DNA from: Saprospiraceae bacterium
Lineage (GTDB): Bacteria > Bacteroidota > Bacteroidia > Chitinophagales > Saprospiraceae
Direction of reading: 5' to 3'
NCBI GenBank assembly: GCA_016714785.1
Contig: JADKCC010000019.1
Coordinates: 1-19,507 of the forward strand
Length of the DNA: 19,507 bases
Shown here: positions 1 to 8,378 of the stretch, one piece after another
Numbering within the stretch: the stretch's first letter is position 1
How the letters are laid out: every line of letters starts with the position of its first letter
Program-made: the position numbers and the translations under genes
The notes under the pieces: model-generated
Databases searched by the model: none
What the model was told of the DNA's origin: nothing
What the model saw: the letters and a program-made list of their open reading frames with translations, nothing else

Positions 1-101
1 TTGATATAAATCTATAAAAAATATGTAAACGAATATTAAACAACCAAATATCTAACAAAATAAGATTACGGTGATTTTAGTATAAAAATTATGAATTAAT
101 A

Positions 102-134
102 TTTGCATATATATGATTTTAAGCCCTACTTTTG
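102..134 (+). promoter_or_regulatory. Bacteroidota-type promoter of the HU gene
   Basis: A TTTG at 102-105 is followed after 21 bases by TACTTTTG at 127-134. This matches the Bacteroidota sigma factor pattern (-33 TTTG, 19-21 base spacer, -7 TAnnTTTG). Transcription should start near 140, which leaves a leader of about 30 bases before the ATG at 171. The match is by eye and no start site has been mapped. Confidence 0.65.
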
Positions 135-170
135 CGCCCGAATGATTCTTAATTAAACAAAATAATTAAA

Positions 171-439
171 ATGAACAAAGGAGATCTAATCAGTGCAGTG
201 GCAGGGCTGCTGGAATTACAAAAAGTCAAGCAGGTAGTGCTGTAGATGCAGTTTTCGGTAGATGAAGCTAGCCTTAAGGCAGGTGACAAAGCTGCTTTGT
301 TGGATTCGGTACTTTCTCAACAGCTCAAACCAGCCAGAGAAGGAAGAAACCCATCAACCTGGGAAAACAATCGCTACCGCAGCAGCAAAACTTCTGTAGT
401 TTTAAAGCTGGTAAGTCATTGACTGACGCAGTAAACTAA
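171..439 (+). CDS. HU-family DNA-binding protein (reading frame broken)
   Basis: Small basic histone-like protein that binds and bends DNA as a dimer and helps compact the nucleoid. The ATG at 171 opens with MNKGDLISAVA, the usual HU start. Across several frame changes one can read AGSAVDAVF, DEA..LKAGDKAAL, the DNA-binding arm signature REGRNPSTGK, then IATAAAKTSVVFKAGKSLTDAVN and a stop at 437-439. The reconstructed length is about 90 residues, normal for HU. At least four single-base indels break the frame, so no long ORF is visible. It has its own promoter and terminator and so looks monocistronic. As HU is near-essential, the breaks are more likely sequence errors than decay, but other HU copies in the genome could compensate. 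Confidence 0.8.
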
Positions 440-488
440 TTTTTGTAATATACTATTTTTATATAGGTTCAGACGTTAACATTAAAAG

Positions 489-527
489 GCGGTCTTCTTC
501 AATATTGAAAAGATCGCTTTTTTTTTT
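489..527 (+). terminator. Rho-independent terminator after HU
   Basis: GCGGTCTT (489-496) pairs with AAGATCGC (510-517), with one G-U pair, and is followed by a run of ten T at 518-527. It lies 50 bases after the HU stop codon, in the correct orientation for that gene. Confidence 0.75.
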
Positions 528-664
528 GGATGAAGTGGCGCATCCCGGTTAAACAAAAAATTACTAATTCTGCTTTATAGATTATCCAAAAATTATATCC
601 ACGTTTGGAAATACAAACATCTGCTTATACTGGTTAAAATATTAGGACAACGACAACAAACCAC

Positions 665-1851
665 TAAACATACTCTGTATTTCTAGGTTTTTCAAAAGGA
701 GATTTTCACCAAAGAGATAAAGCTGATGGAGTAATGTCTATTTACTTAGCAAGTAAAAATTAGAGCATTCCGATTGGCCTTGGGAAAGTTTTAGAGATAC
801 CTTTTATATGGTAGAAGATGAACATGGTAATAATGAACTCATGACCATCTAATAGGTGGTATGGCTCATAAAATGCGTAATACAAAATTTGATGTATTTG
901 CTGCTTATGATTTTGATGTAGAACATGTGGCATTCCTTCACGAATATTTTAGAATTCCGAGCATGGGTGAGACTGACAGCTAGATATTTTAGGGATAAAC
1001 TAGCTATGCATTATCAAAGCACAATCAAGAAGGTGTCCCGGTGCCACAATTTTCGCCTTAATTCACGATTCGGATATTCACCAATTTACTGCCAATGTTC
1101 CAGCCCCTTGGTTAGTTAAACCTAGAATGCAAGCATCCGCTCAGGTATCAAAAAATCCACAACGGTTCAACTTTGGGACATCTAAATTACCTAGGGGCGA
1201 AACGACATGAATATTTGATTGAAAAATTTGCACGGTGCAGTTTACATGTTGATGCCCTGACTACTGATGGTAAAGTAGTATTTTCTAGAGTCAGTCAATA
1301 CTTGATACACCATTTGAAGTAGCACATGGAGGTGGTATATTCCGATCCATGACCATAGAACTAGGCTGTGAAGAAGACAACGCACTTCAGAAACTCAATG
1401 CTGATGTCACAGGGCATTCGGCTGCAATATAGTGCATCACACACCGAGTTTTAAAATGTAATAGAAGATGGCAAATACTATTTTCACAAAACTGCTTCCC
1501 GTGTCGGAGGTGCCAATCTTGCCGAAATGGTGGAAAATGCATCAGGTATCAATCTATGGAGTGAATGGGCAAGAATAGAATGTGCCGCTTGCAGAGGACA
1601 AAAATATAAGTTGCCTAAAGTACGGACGGATCATGGTGGCATTATTGTTTCTCTTAGTAGATATGAACATCCTGATACTTCATCATTTGAAGATAAGGAA
1701 ATCGTATGGCGAATGAAAAAGAGCACCACATCGGTCTCATTTACAATCCAAACAGAAATAAAATCGGACTTTTTATTAGATAAATATGCAGAGCGTGTAC
1801 AAAATGAGTTTCATGAGTGCACCAGCCAAAGAAAAGTTGGTGGGTGAGTAA
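665..1851 (+). CDS. ATP-grasp domain protein (reading frame broken)
   Basis: Cytosolic ATP-grasp ligase of the carbamoyl-phosphate-synthase/biotin-carboxylase fold type. These enzymes activate a carboxylate with ATP and join it to a nucleophile; the substrate here is unknown. Reading across frames gives, in order, SRFFKGDF near the N-terminus, WPWESFRDTFYMVEDEHGN, FDVEHVAFL..EYFRIPGMGET, ARYFRDKLAM, PWLVKPRMQAS(A)SGIKKIHN (nucleotide-binding lysine segment), RHEYLIEKFA, VDALTTDGKVVFSRVSQYL, then the metal-binding end region ASRVGGANLAEMVENASG and INLWSEWARIE. The longest clean stretch is 1527-1700. After about 1730 the frame changes to end in APAKEKLVGE and a TAA at 1849-1851. The reconstructed size, about 395 residues, fits the family. 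The start is approximate: no clean ATG is visible near 665. Confidence 0.75.
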
Positions 1852-2080
1852 TTAGGGATTAACAACATACAAATAAATAGTGCCGTGATCAAGAAGTGAT
1901 ATTATACCTACCTAGTGTTAGAAATACTGTAGGGCAACCTAATGGAATATTTTGAGCGTTAAATCTTCAGTTTTAGATCATTGACAATCTTGTAGGCTCT
2001 TACATATAAACAAAAAATAAATGGACTAACATAAACGATTGTTATGTACATCTTCGTTACTTTGCAACTGAATATAAGTA
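1852..2080. other. Intergenic region without a recognised gene
   Basis: This stretch separates the ATP-grasp gene from the EamA gene. Short open segments exist in several frames but none is recognisable. GTTACTTTGC, just before the ATG at 2081, is a partial match to the -7 box and may belong to the EamA promoter. Confidence 0.4.
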
Positions 2081-2953
2081 ATGGACAAAAAACCGATAGA
2101 AAATACATCTTGGGCAATCCTTTTATTTTTGAGCCTTGTTTGGGGATGCTCCTTCATTTTGATAAAAAAATCATTGCTGGCTTTTGATCCTGTTCAACTT
2201 GCCTGTCTAAGATTAGGTATATCTTCATTGGCTTTTGCACCCATAGTCTTTTGGCATCGACGTGATATTGACTGGGCGCAGTGGCCCAAAATTTGTAGCA
2301 GTGGGACTAACAGGAAGTGGCATTCCTGCCTTCTTATTTTCATTGCCCAAACTCAAATAAGTAGTTCAGTAAGGCCTGCTCAATAGTCTTACGCCTATTT
2401 GGACATTGATCATTGGTATATTTATTTTTAGATTATCTTTCAATAAAATAAAATTACTGGGAGTAATACTTGGATTTGTTGGTGCGGCATCATTAATATT
2501 ATTAGGCAATGAAACATCTCTTGGAGAAATCCAATATATAGTATCTTGATAGTAATAGCTACGGTTTGTTATGCATCGAGTGTCAATATGGTGCAATCAT
2601 TTTTTAGCCATACAAAACCCATTATCATCAGTAGTATGTCTTTTTTTCTTATAGGGCCACCCGCATTGGTTTTACGTATTTTTTACTGACTTCACTACCG
2701 TGATGCGTACACATGATGATGCTTTGTTCTCATTAGGATCAGTCACATTACTATCATTGATGGGTACGGTTATGGCAAGTATTTTATTTTATGTCCTTGT
2801 CCAAAAACAAGTGCTGTTTTTGCCAGTACAGTTACGTATCTCATGCCAATAGTAGCTTTGATATGGGGACTGTTAGACAATGAACCTGTTACTCTACTAC
2901 ATATAGCTGGAATGAGTACTATCTTAGTAGGCGTCTATCACCAAAAAGGATAA
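2081..2953 (+). CDS. EamA/DMT-family transporter (reading frame broken)
   Basis: Inner-membrane permease of the drug/metabolite transporter superfamily, with two EamA halves of about five helices each, usually exporting amino acids, metabolites or drugs. The substrate cannot be told from sequence. The start MDKKPIENTSWAILLF leads into the family's first-helix signature LSLVWGCSFILIKKSL, followed by FDPVQLACLRLGIS. Later pieces in other frames are VAVGLTGSGIPAFLFSL, LTPIWTLIIGIFIF, LLGVILGFVGAASLILLGN, then from the second half VIATVCYASSVNMVQSFF and STVTYLMPIVALIWGLLDNE, ending in a TAA at 2951-2953. Total about 290 residues, standard for the family. At least five indels break the frame. The next gene begins 2 bases downstream, so the two are probably cotranscribed. 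Confidence 0.8.
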
Positions 2954-2955
2954 TC

Positions 2956-3373
2956 ATGCATCAAATTCAGATTGTTTACAGCACATACAGCCGAAAAGGT
3001 AGAGGTGTATTTACTTCTATAGATATAAATGCGGAGACACGATAGAAGTATGCCCTGTAATCATCATACAAAATCGCAATTGCCTATCATCCATAAAACT
3101 GTACTCCACGATTATTATTTCCTTTGGGGAGAAGAAATGGATGAATGTGCTACTGCCCTAGGTTTTGGGAGTTTGTATAATCACGCTATACATCCGAATG
3201 CCAATTTCATACTCGATTTAGAAAATAATACCATAGATGTAGAAGCGATCAAGGATATATCTGCTGGTGCAGAAATCACCTTAAACTATCATGGTGAGCT
3301 GGAGATGAAGGTGCTTATGGTTTTAGAAGCTTGGGTTTTAAAACCATCTACAAAATCAACTCTATTGGACTAA
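2956..3373 (+). CDS. Small SET-domain protein (putative protein-lysine methyltransferase)
   Basis: Stand-alone bacterial SET-domain protein; SET domains transfer methyl groups from S-adenosylmethionine to lysine side chains, but the bacterial target is unknown. Starting at ATG 2956 one reads MHQIQIVYSTYSRKGRGVFT (the GRGVF segment opens the SET fold), then after one indel GDTIEVCPVIII and after another KSQLPIIHKTVLHDYYFLWG. The core motifs follow: GFGSLYNHAIHPNANF, matching the NHxxxPN cofactor and knot motif, and ISAGAEITLNYHGE, matching GEEIxxxY. About 135 residues, typical of this compact class. The last 20-25 codons are uncertain because a frame change after NYHGEL could shift the real stop. 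It follows the EamA gene after 2 bases and is probably in the same operon. Confidence 0.75.
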
Positions 3374-3515
3374 CAATCTTAGATTGCAAGATAATTTATA
3401 GGTTGCATTTGAAGAATTCAACGCCAGCAGATGCATCACTTCTTTACCACTTTTTGCATCTTTCCTAATTTCCTTCCTAATTGCATAAAAACTATTCATA
3501 TTTCTCAAAAAATCT

Positions 3516-3523
3516 TATCTTTG
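3516..3523 (+). promoter_or_regulatory. -7 box upstream of the PhnA gene
   Basis: TATCTTTG matches the Bacteroidota -7 consensus TAnnTTTG and lies 19 bases before the ATG at 3543. No clear -33 TTTG is seen at the right distance. Confidence 0.4.
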
Positions 3524-3542
3524 CCACCCAAAATAAAAAAGT

Positions 3543-4109
3543 ATGAGTCTTTTATCAACGGAACTGACTGCAAGATGTGGAGAGCCTGTGAAATTTGTGG
3601 CGCGGAAACTACCCTTACACCATATATTGTCGCACCTAAAACTGGAAATAGTGTAGATGAACAAGTGGCTCTATGCACTACTTGTAATGATCAAGTACAA
3701 AGCCCTGAAAATGCTGATACAGAACACTGGAGAGATGTCTCAATGACAGCATGTGGAGTCCGTAGCAGCTGTGCAAGTACTGTCTTATAGGATGTTAAAT
3801 AACCTGAGCGATCAGCAATGGGCTCAAGATTTGTTGGGTATGATGTACCTAGACGAGAAACTCAAGAATGGGCTGATGCGCTTTAGCAGCAGTGATGTAC
3901 ACCGTGATAGCAACGGAAATATATTGCAAACAGGAGACACCGTTGTACTAATCAAAGATCTGGATGTAAAAGGGGCTAATTTTACAGCCAAAAGAGGTAC
4001 GGCAGTAAGACGAATTACTCTAGTCCGTGAAAATACGGATCAAATAGAAGGCAAAGTGAATGACCAACACATCGTTATTTTGACCAAATTTGTAAGGAAA
4101 TCACTGTAA
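3543..4109 (+). CDS. PhnA-domain protein (reading frame broken)
   Basis: Member of the PhnA (alkylphosphonate uptake operon name, YjdM-like) family. Despite the name, the biochemical role is not settled and a phosphonate function should not be assumed. The ATG at 3543 gives MSLLSTELTARCGEP; after one indel the zinc-ribbon half follows with CEICGAETTL and later ALCTTCNDQV, two CxxC pairs that probably bind zinc. The C-terminal PhnA half reads VHRDSNGNILQTGDTVVLIK, DLDVKGANFTAKRGTAVRRI and DQIEGKVNDQHIVILTKFV, ending at the TAA at 4107-4109. About 189 residues, the usual length. A further indel near 3740-3755 joins the two halves. Confidence 0.9.
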
Positions 4110-4263
4110 TGGATTTGCTAAAATCGCTTATGTGGTTGATTTGCTAAGTTGTGAATATCCCTGAGTTTCCAATGTATTCATTTGATCATTTATTCTGTCA
4201 ATATTCTTTTTAGTTACAACTAGAAGGCTTTTAATGGATTTGTGTAATTCAAATTATTAGACC

Positions 4264-4512
4264 TCAATTGCTTTGGCAAGGGCATTTTTTATTGCAATCT
4301 TCTAGTGTCTCAAATGGAACAACGCCATCACAGCCTCCCCAAAAGAAAACTTTACATTTTTGTTCAGTATTATCAAAATAGTATTTCTTAAAAGAGCCTT
4401 TGCAATTGCCCACTTCAGGGGATAATGCACAATCTTGATGATTGTTTTCTTTGTTACAGGATAATAGAAATATGAATAGAACAAAGATACTTACATAGAA
4501 ATATTGATACAT
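4264..4512 (-). CDS. Kunitz/BPTI-domain lipoprotein (putative serine protease inhibitor)
   Basis: An intact 82-residue protein. Residues 1-19 form a lipoprotein signal peptide with lipobox LLSC, so Cys19 would be lipidated and the rest would sit on a periplasmic or outer-membrane surface. Residues 28-77 are a Kunitz-type domain: six cysteines at 28, 37, 53, 61, 73 and 77 with spacings 8-15-7-11-3, against 8-15-7-12-3 in BPTI. Other hallmarks are present: Gly35 two residues before the second Cys, YYFDNTEQKC, the FFWGGC core (Phe56, Gly59, Gly60), and PFETLEDC before the last pair. The residue after the second Cys, the P1 position in BPTI, is Lys38, suggesting trypsin-like targets. Two more cysteines lie outside the fold (Cys19, Cys79). 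It is the last gene of a run of four small lipoproteins, 10 bases behind the previous one. Inhibitory activity is inferred from the family. Confidence 0.88.
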   Translation of the reverse strand: MYQYFYVSIFVLFIFLLSCNKENNHQDCALSPEVGNCKGSFKKYYFDNTEQKCKVFFWGGCDGVVPFETLEDCNKKCPCQSN

Positions 4513-4522
4513 GATTAAAAAT

Positions 4523-4890
4523 TTAGTTGATGATTACAAAATCTTTACCCGACAACTTGACCACATGACAACAATCATGACCAATGATATATTGTTCATT
4601 GACAATCAGCCGATTACTTTCGTCATATCCTTTGAAAGTGACTTTAGAGCCGTCTTTTTTTAAGTCTTTTTTGGATAAGTCATCGACAATAACATAGTTG
4701 TCAAATAATAAAGTAAAATCTGTTTTTGTAAGGATTGTGTCATTGCCTTCTATTTCTGTGGTAGTCTTTGTGAGTTGGATGGTTTCGCCTTTTACATCCT
4801 TTATCTTGACTATGATGGATACAAAAACTTCCGTACACGCTAGATCGTCAGGGCATTCTATCGTTTCTTTTTTTGTACATAGAATAACAA
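4523..4890 (-). CDS. Small hypothetical lipoprotein (N-terminus unclear)
   Basis: No family recognised. A long minus-strand frame reads TIECPDDLACTEVFVSIIVK, IKDVKGETIQLTKTTTEIEG, then FDNYVIVDDLSKKDLKKDG, SKVTFKGYDESNRLIVNEQY, IIGHDCCHVVKLSGKDFVII and Asn before the TAA. The body is about 110 residues, beta-rich in appearance, with four cysteines (the CPDDLAC pair and an HDCCH pair) that could form disulfides. Upstream, a hydrophobic segment with a possible lipobox cysteine is split between two frames (around 4880-4905), so one indel probably hides the signal peptide and start; the high coordinate is approximate. It ends 10 bases before the Kunitz gene and shares the extracytoplasmic, Cys-containing style of its neighbours. 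Confidence 0.65.
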
Positions 4891-4957
4891 CATTATGGAT
4901 AAATAAATGAAGGGGCTGTAAAAATTAGTTCTCATTATTTTAGGTTTTATTTTGAAA

Positions 4958-5273
4958 CTATTTCACCTTCTCCAAAGCAGTAATTTCTATCTCTCCATCG
5001 GACGCAACACAAGTTTCAGCCAAATGGTGATAATTAATTTTTACTTTTAAAGGGAAAACATCATTTTCATTTACATCAAATTTCTGATTTTTTTGATACC
5101 ATTGATAAGTGTCCCCATTGGCATCAGAAGGTTTTACAATCAATCCACCACAACAGGCACATAATCTCAAATCATATCCTTCTATTGTGGCCGTGACCAT
5201 ATCATCTGAAGAATCGCTACAAGCAAAACCAGTAAATAAGAATAAATAGCACACTATACGTTAAAATTTTCAT
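4958..5273 (-). CDS. Small cysteine-rich hypothetical lipoprotein
   Basis: No family recognised. The frame from 5254 (a GTG) reads through CYLFLFTGFAC, a hydrophobic segment ending in a lipobox-like Gly-Phe-Ala-Cys, then SDSSDDMVTATIEGYDLRLC, ACCGGLIVKPSDANGDTYQW and a C-terminal part with KVKINYHHLAETCVASDGEI. An ATG at 5273 followed by Lys-Ile-Leu in another frame is the more natural signal-peptide start, so one indel probably lies between 5254 and 5273. The RLCACCGG cluster plus a later Cys suggests disulfides or metal binding. The gene lies between two other lipoproteins, 23 bases after the start side of one and about 70 before the next. Confidence 0.65.
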
Positions 5274-5296
5274 ACTTTTTTGCATTTACTCGTTGA

Positions 5297-5762
5297 TCAA
5301 ATAATAGAATCATGTATCTTTTGCATAAAATCATGTAGGTATTCAGGTACATCATTCGGGTTACTATCTAGTATCCACGATCTAATAGTACCTTGTTTCC
5401 TGCTGCACTATATAACCACCTTGATCATAGCAATCAGGACAACCGAATACCTTTTTTGGGCTCGTTCCATAGTTGGCTAGGAATATGATCGGTGATGTCC
5501 TTTACCTTTTGTATTTGTCCACAACAATGCCACAAAATCAAAATCATCAAAGACCTATAATTATCTTTGGTATCTTCGTAAAGAGAATTGGCTTTGATTT
5601 GAAGGTCTCAATACATGTTTCGCCATGACAAAATCCATGAAATTTACCAAAAATCAAGTAGTCGTTTTCTGCAAAAACATCTGCCTCCTTATTTTCTTTG
5701 TCGCAAGAAATGAAGCTTAATGAAACTAGAGATATGAAAATGATTTTTATTAATATCTGCAT
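5297..5762 (-). CDS. Hypothetical lipoprotein (reading frame broken)
   Basis: The ATG at 5762 gives MQILIKIIFISLVSLSFISC, a clear lipoprotein signal peptide with lipid attachment at Cys20, which is why this start is preferred over the in-frame one at 5843. Then ADVFAENDYLIFGKFHGFCH and GETCIETFK. After an indel the protein continues in other frames as a SLYEDTKDNYRS-like segment and finally FGCPDCYDQGGYIVQQE, ending HDSII. Reconstructed length is about 155 residues. Paired cysteines (FCHGETC, CPDC) suggest disulfides. I recall similar proteins of unknown function in Bacteroidota but cannot name a family. It is the first gene of the minus-strand lipoprotein run and is divergent from the glycosyltransferase at 5899. 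Confidence 0.6.
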
Positions 5763-5898
5763 AATCAATGTATTTATCTTATTAAGACGTTTTTCAGGAC
5801 GAATTCGTTGGTTGAAAATGAAAAATAAATTATTTCCTTCCAATAATTAAAAAATTAATTGTCTAATGCTATAAATTTGCTCCGATTTAAAATCATAA

Positions 5899-7014
5899 AT
5901 GCGAATAGGAGTTAATGTAAGGGTATTATTAGGTGAGAATATGGAAGGTATTCCTAGATACATCTATGAAACTACACTCCAAATGGCCAATGAGCATCCC
6001 GAAGACGAGTTTGTACTTTTTTTGATCGCAAAGTGCAAGCGGATTTCTGGATTTCCTCCTAATGTAAAATCTGTTATAGTTCCATGGCATGCTAGGCATC
6101 CGATTCTATGGCTGTGGTGGTTTGAAGTCATGATGCCTCTTTATTTATGGTGGTGCAAGGTAGATGTATTTTATTCAGGTGATGGCTATCTCAGTTTGCG
6201 TAGTAAGATACCAACTTTATTGGTTATACATGATATTGCATACTTACACTATCCGATTATGTAGGAAAAACATCTTTGGGTTATTATAGAAAATATGTTC
6301 CCAAATATCTCAAAAGAGCAAATCACATAGTAACCGTATCAGAATTTGTAAAAAAAGACATTATTACACACCTTAATATACCGACAGAAAAAATAAGCGT
6401 GGCTTATAATGCGGTATCTCCACCGATAAATGTTGATGATATCAAATTGCCTGCAACTTTTATCAAAGCCATAGACAATAAACTATTTCCTTTATGTAGG
6501 CGCAATACAACCTAGAAAAACATTTTAAAACTTATAGAAGGTTTTTGGCTTTTAATAGGCAAAGCGATGTAAAATATAAACTGGTGTTAGCAGGAAGATT
6601 TGCGTGGGATACGAATGAAATACAAAAGCCATCGAATCTTCCACTGACATATTTCATGCAGGTATGGTATCAGAATCTATCAAATATAAATTGATAAAAG
6701 ATGCCGTAGCTTTGACCTATATCTGTATTTGAAGGTTTTGGCATACCACTACTCAAGCTATGAAAATGGGGTACACCTGTCATCACTTCCAATGTGACCT
6801 CACTACCCGAAGTAGCTGGCGATGCGCAATATTGGTCGATCCAGATGATGTAAAAGATATTACCAAAGCCCTGATAACCATAACATCTCAAACTGGATTG
6901 AGAGATTTATTGGCAAAAAAAGGACTTGAACGTTATCAAACTTTTAGTTGGGAAGAAAGTGCACAAGTTATTTATCATGCTTTGCTAGATATGGTAAAGT
7001 CAAAAGCCAAATAA
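5899..7014 (+). CDS. GT4-type glycosyltransferase (reading frame broken)
   Basis: Cytosolic GT-B fold glycosyltransferase of the GT4 class (retaining, nucleotide-sugar donor), likely for a surface polysaccharide or glycolipid; donor and acceptor are unknown. The start MRIGVNVRVLLGENMEGIPR is the usual family opening (first Rossmann strand and glycine-rich acceptor loop), then DVFYSGDGYLSL, TLLVIHDIAYLHYP, YYRKYVPKYLKRANHIVTVS. The second domain begins LYVGAIQPRKN, continues KLVLAGRFAWDT and has the donor-binding E-x7-E motif in SVFEGFGIPLLEAMKMG, followed by an AAILVDPDDVKDI segment and a stop at 7012-7014. About 372 residues, full length. At least six indels interrupt it, mostly at 6260, 6500-6650 and 6720-6830. 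CoaX starts 41 bases downstream. Confidence 0.87.
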
Positions 7015-7021
7015 ATTTAAT

Positions 7022-7029
7022 TACTTTTG
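7022..7029 (+). promoter_or_regulatory. -7 box upstream of coaX
   Basis: TACTTTTG matches TAnnTTTG and lies 25 bases before the coaX ATG, just after the glycosyltransferase stop. No -33 box is evident at the expected distance, so this is a partial match. Confidence 0.4.
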
Positions 7030-7054
7030 TGGCATCAAACACATTTTGCATCCT

Positions 7055-7826
7055 ATGACCCTTGCTATTGATATCGGCAATTCCAACATCGTCATTGCAC
7101 TTTATAAATCAGGTGCATGGACCAATACGTTTAGATATGAAACCAAGGAGACGCAACCAGAGTTTTATTATGAAAATGCGCTCGAAACATATTGCTAGAA
7201 TGGAATATTTCGTCTATTGATATTTCAAAATGTATCATCAGTAGTGTAGTACCTGATCTCAATGATGTAATCCGTCAAGCAGTAAATTTTACGACAGGCT
7301 TGAATCCACTTTTTATTACCGCGGATGTGATCAAAAGCTTAGACTTACCCATTCCTCATCCTTATGAAATTGGGTCAGACTTAGTTGCCAATGCGTATGC
7401 TGCCATTCAACTCCATGGTAATCACTGTATCATTGTAGATTTTGGCACTGCATTGAGCTTTACAGTCGTCAACAAAACGGAAGGACTTATAGGTGTGACG
7501 ATTGCGCCGGGTTTAAAGACAGCATTACATTCACTTTCTGACAAAACGGCTCAGTTGCCTGTAGTGCCCTTGAGTTGCCCGATTCTGTAATCGGTTTTGA
7601 CAATGTCACGGCCATTCAAGCTGGTGTACTTTGGGGATATGTGGGTTTGGTCAAGGAGGCTATTTTACGCATGCAAACAGAATTGCATATCCCTTACAAA
7701 ATCATTGCTACTGGTGGCCTTTCGTCCATTCTTCACCCATTAGAGTCATCTTTTGATGTAGTAGATAAGATGTTGACATTAGATGGAATGCGCCTTATTC
7801 ATGATTATTATCAAAACCAAACATAA
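7055..7826 (+). CDS. coaX: Type III pantothenate kinase
   Basis: Catalyses the first step of coenzyme A synthesis, phosphorylation of pantothenate, in the cytosol. The start MTLAIDIGNSNIVIALYKSG carries the phosphate-1 motif (DxGN). Then ISSVVPDLND, the PYEIGSDLVANAYAA segment (family G-x-D with the key Asp present, but Leu where Arg is common), IIVDFGTALSFTVVN (second phosphate/nucleotide motif), GVTIAPGLKTALHSLSDKTA, an AGVLWGYVGLV segment and IIATGGLSSIL near the end. About 257 residues, normal for CoaX. Indels near 7190 and 7580 split it into three readable parts. Position between a glycosyltransferase and DUF1456 gives no metabolic hint; CoaX is usually the only pantothenate kinase in Bacteroidota. 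Confidence 0.92.
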
Positions 7827-7837
7827 GAAATAAGAAT

Positions 7838-8071
7838 ATGCTTTCAAATAATGATATACTCAAAAAACTAAGGGTCGCATTGCAGCTCAAAGATGAAGAT
7901 ATTTTAGAGATACTTTCATTGGTCGATTTTAAGATCACCAAAGGTGCACTTAATGATATGTTTGCAAAGAAGACCATCCAAGCTATGTAGAAGCTGGTGA
8001 TCAAATATTACGTAACTTTCTCAATGGACTCGTCATCTAAAAGAGGAAAAAAGGAAGATCCAAAGAAATAA
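7838..8071 (+). CDS. DUF1456 (YehS-like) protein, single-domain form
   Basis: Small protein of unknown function. From ATG 7838: MLSNNDILKKLRVALQLKDE, DILEILSLVDFKITKGALND, then after an indel near 7968 YVEAGDQILRNFLNGLVI. The E. coli relative YehS has two such units in about 156 residues; only one unit is present here (about 77 residues), most like the YehS second half. A second frame change near 8038 gives the basic tail KRGKKEDPKK ending at 8071; without it the protein stops at 8040 after GLVI. It begins 11 bases after the coaX stop and may be cotranscribed with it. Confidence 0.8.
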
Positions 8072-8114
8072 CGGTTATTTAATATCTAAATTCTTTTACT
8101 CAACTTACCTTATT

Positions 8115-8177
8115 CATAACATTTCACGACTATAATCGAAAAAAGCATAACTATTTTGGATTACGATCGCAAAATGT
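8115..8177 (+). repeat. 63-bp direct repeat, copy 1
   Basis: Begins CATAACATTTCACGACTATA and ends GATCGCAAAATGT. It differs from copy 3 only by one A in the central A-run (six versus seven). Inside the unit CATAAC occurs twice, 31 bases apart, and both halves continue with an ATTT and an ATCG-AAAA stretch, so the unit looks like two diverged half-units. Confidence 0.9.
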
Positions 8178-8304
8178 TAACAATTAGCGCAAATACTAGC
8201 AATTCGGAGAATTTTAATACTATAATATATTATCGAAAAGCAAACAAAAAAGTAGCGTAATTTGCTACATTTTATCGGTAAGATTTTATAAATTATTACT
8301 CAAC

Positions 8305-8368
8305 CATAACATTTCACGAATATAATCGAAAAAAAGTATAACTATTTTGGATTACGATCGCAAAATAT
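8305..8368 (+). repeat. 63-bp direct repeat, copy 2
   Basis: Same unit as copies 1 and 3, with three substitutions (C to A at base 16, C to T just after the A-run, G to A next to the last base). It lies directly upstream of the ATPase gene. Its ATTTTGG segment supplies the -33 element of a Bacteroidota promoter. Confidence 0.9.
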
Positions 8369-8378
8369 CATATATTTG
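8345..8378 (+). promoter_or_regulatory. Promoter of the ATPase gene, built partly from repeat copy 2
   Basis: TTTTG at 8345-8349 inside the repeat, a 21-base spacer, then TATATTTG at 8371-8378 just outside it match -33 and -7 elements. The ATG at 8384 lies only 6 bases after the -7 box, so transcription would start at or next to the start codon (leaderless mRNA). Copies 1 and 3 have the -33 part but lack a -7 box at this distance. Confidence 0.5.

Noticed and set aside
925..1119. Open frame of 64 residues on the plus strand
   Set aside because: It is an off-frame piece within the ATP-grasp gene; only its ARYFRDKLAM portion is in the true frame.
3543..4109. Phosphonate metabolism gene
   Set aside because: The PhnA name is historical, and no C-P lyase or phosphonate transport gene is present in the window.
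4698..4910. Plus-strand frame of 70 residues
   Set aside because: It is antisense to the lipoprotein frame with the CPDDLAC and HDCCH segments, which looks far more protein-like.
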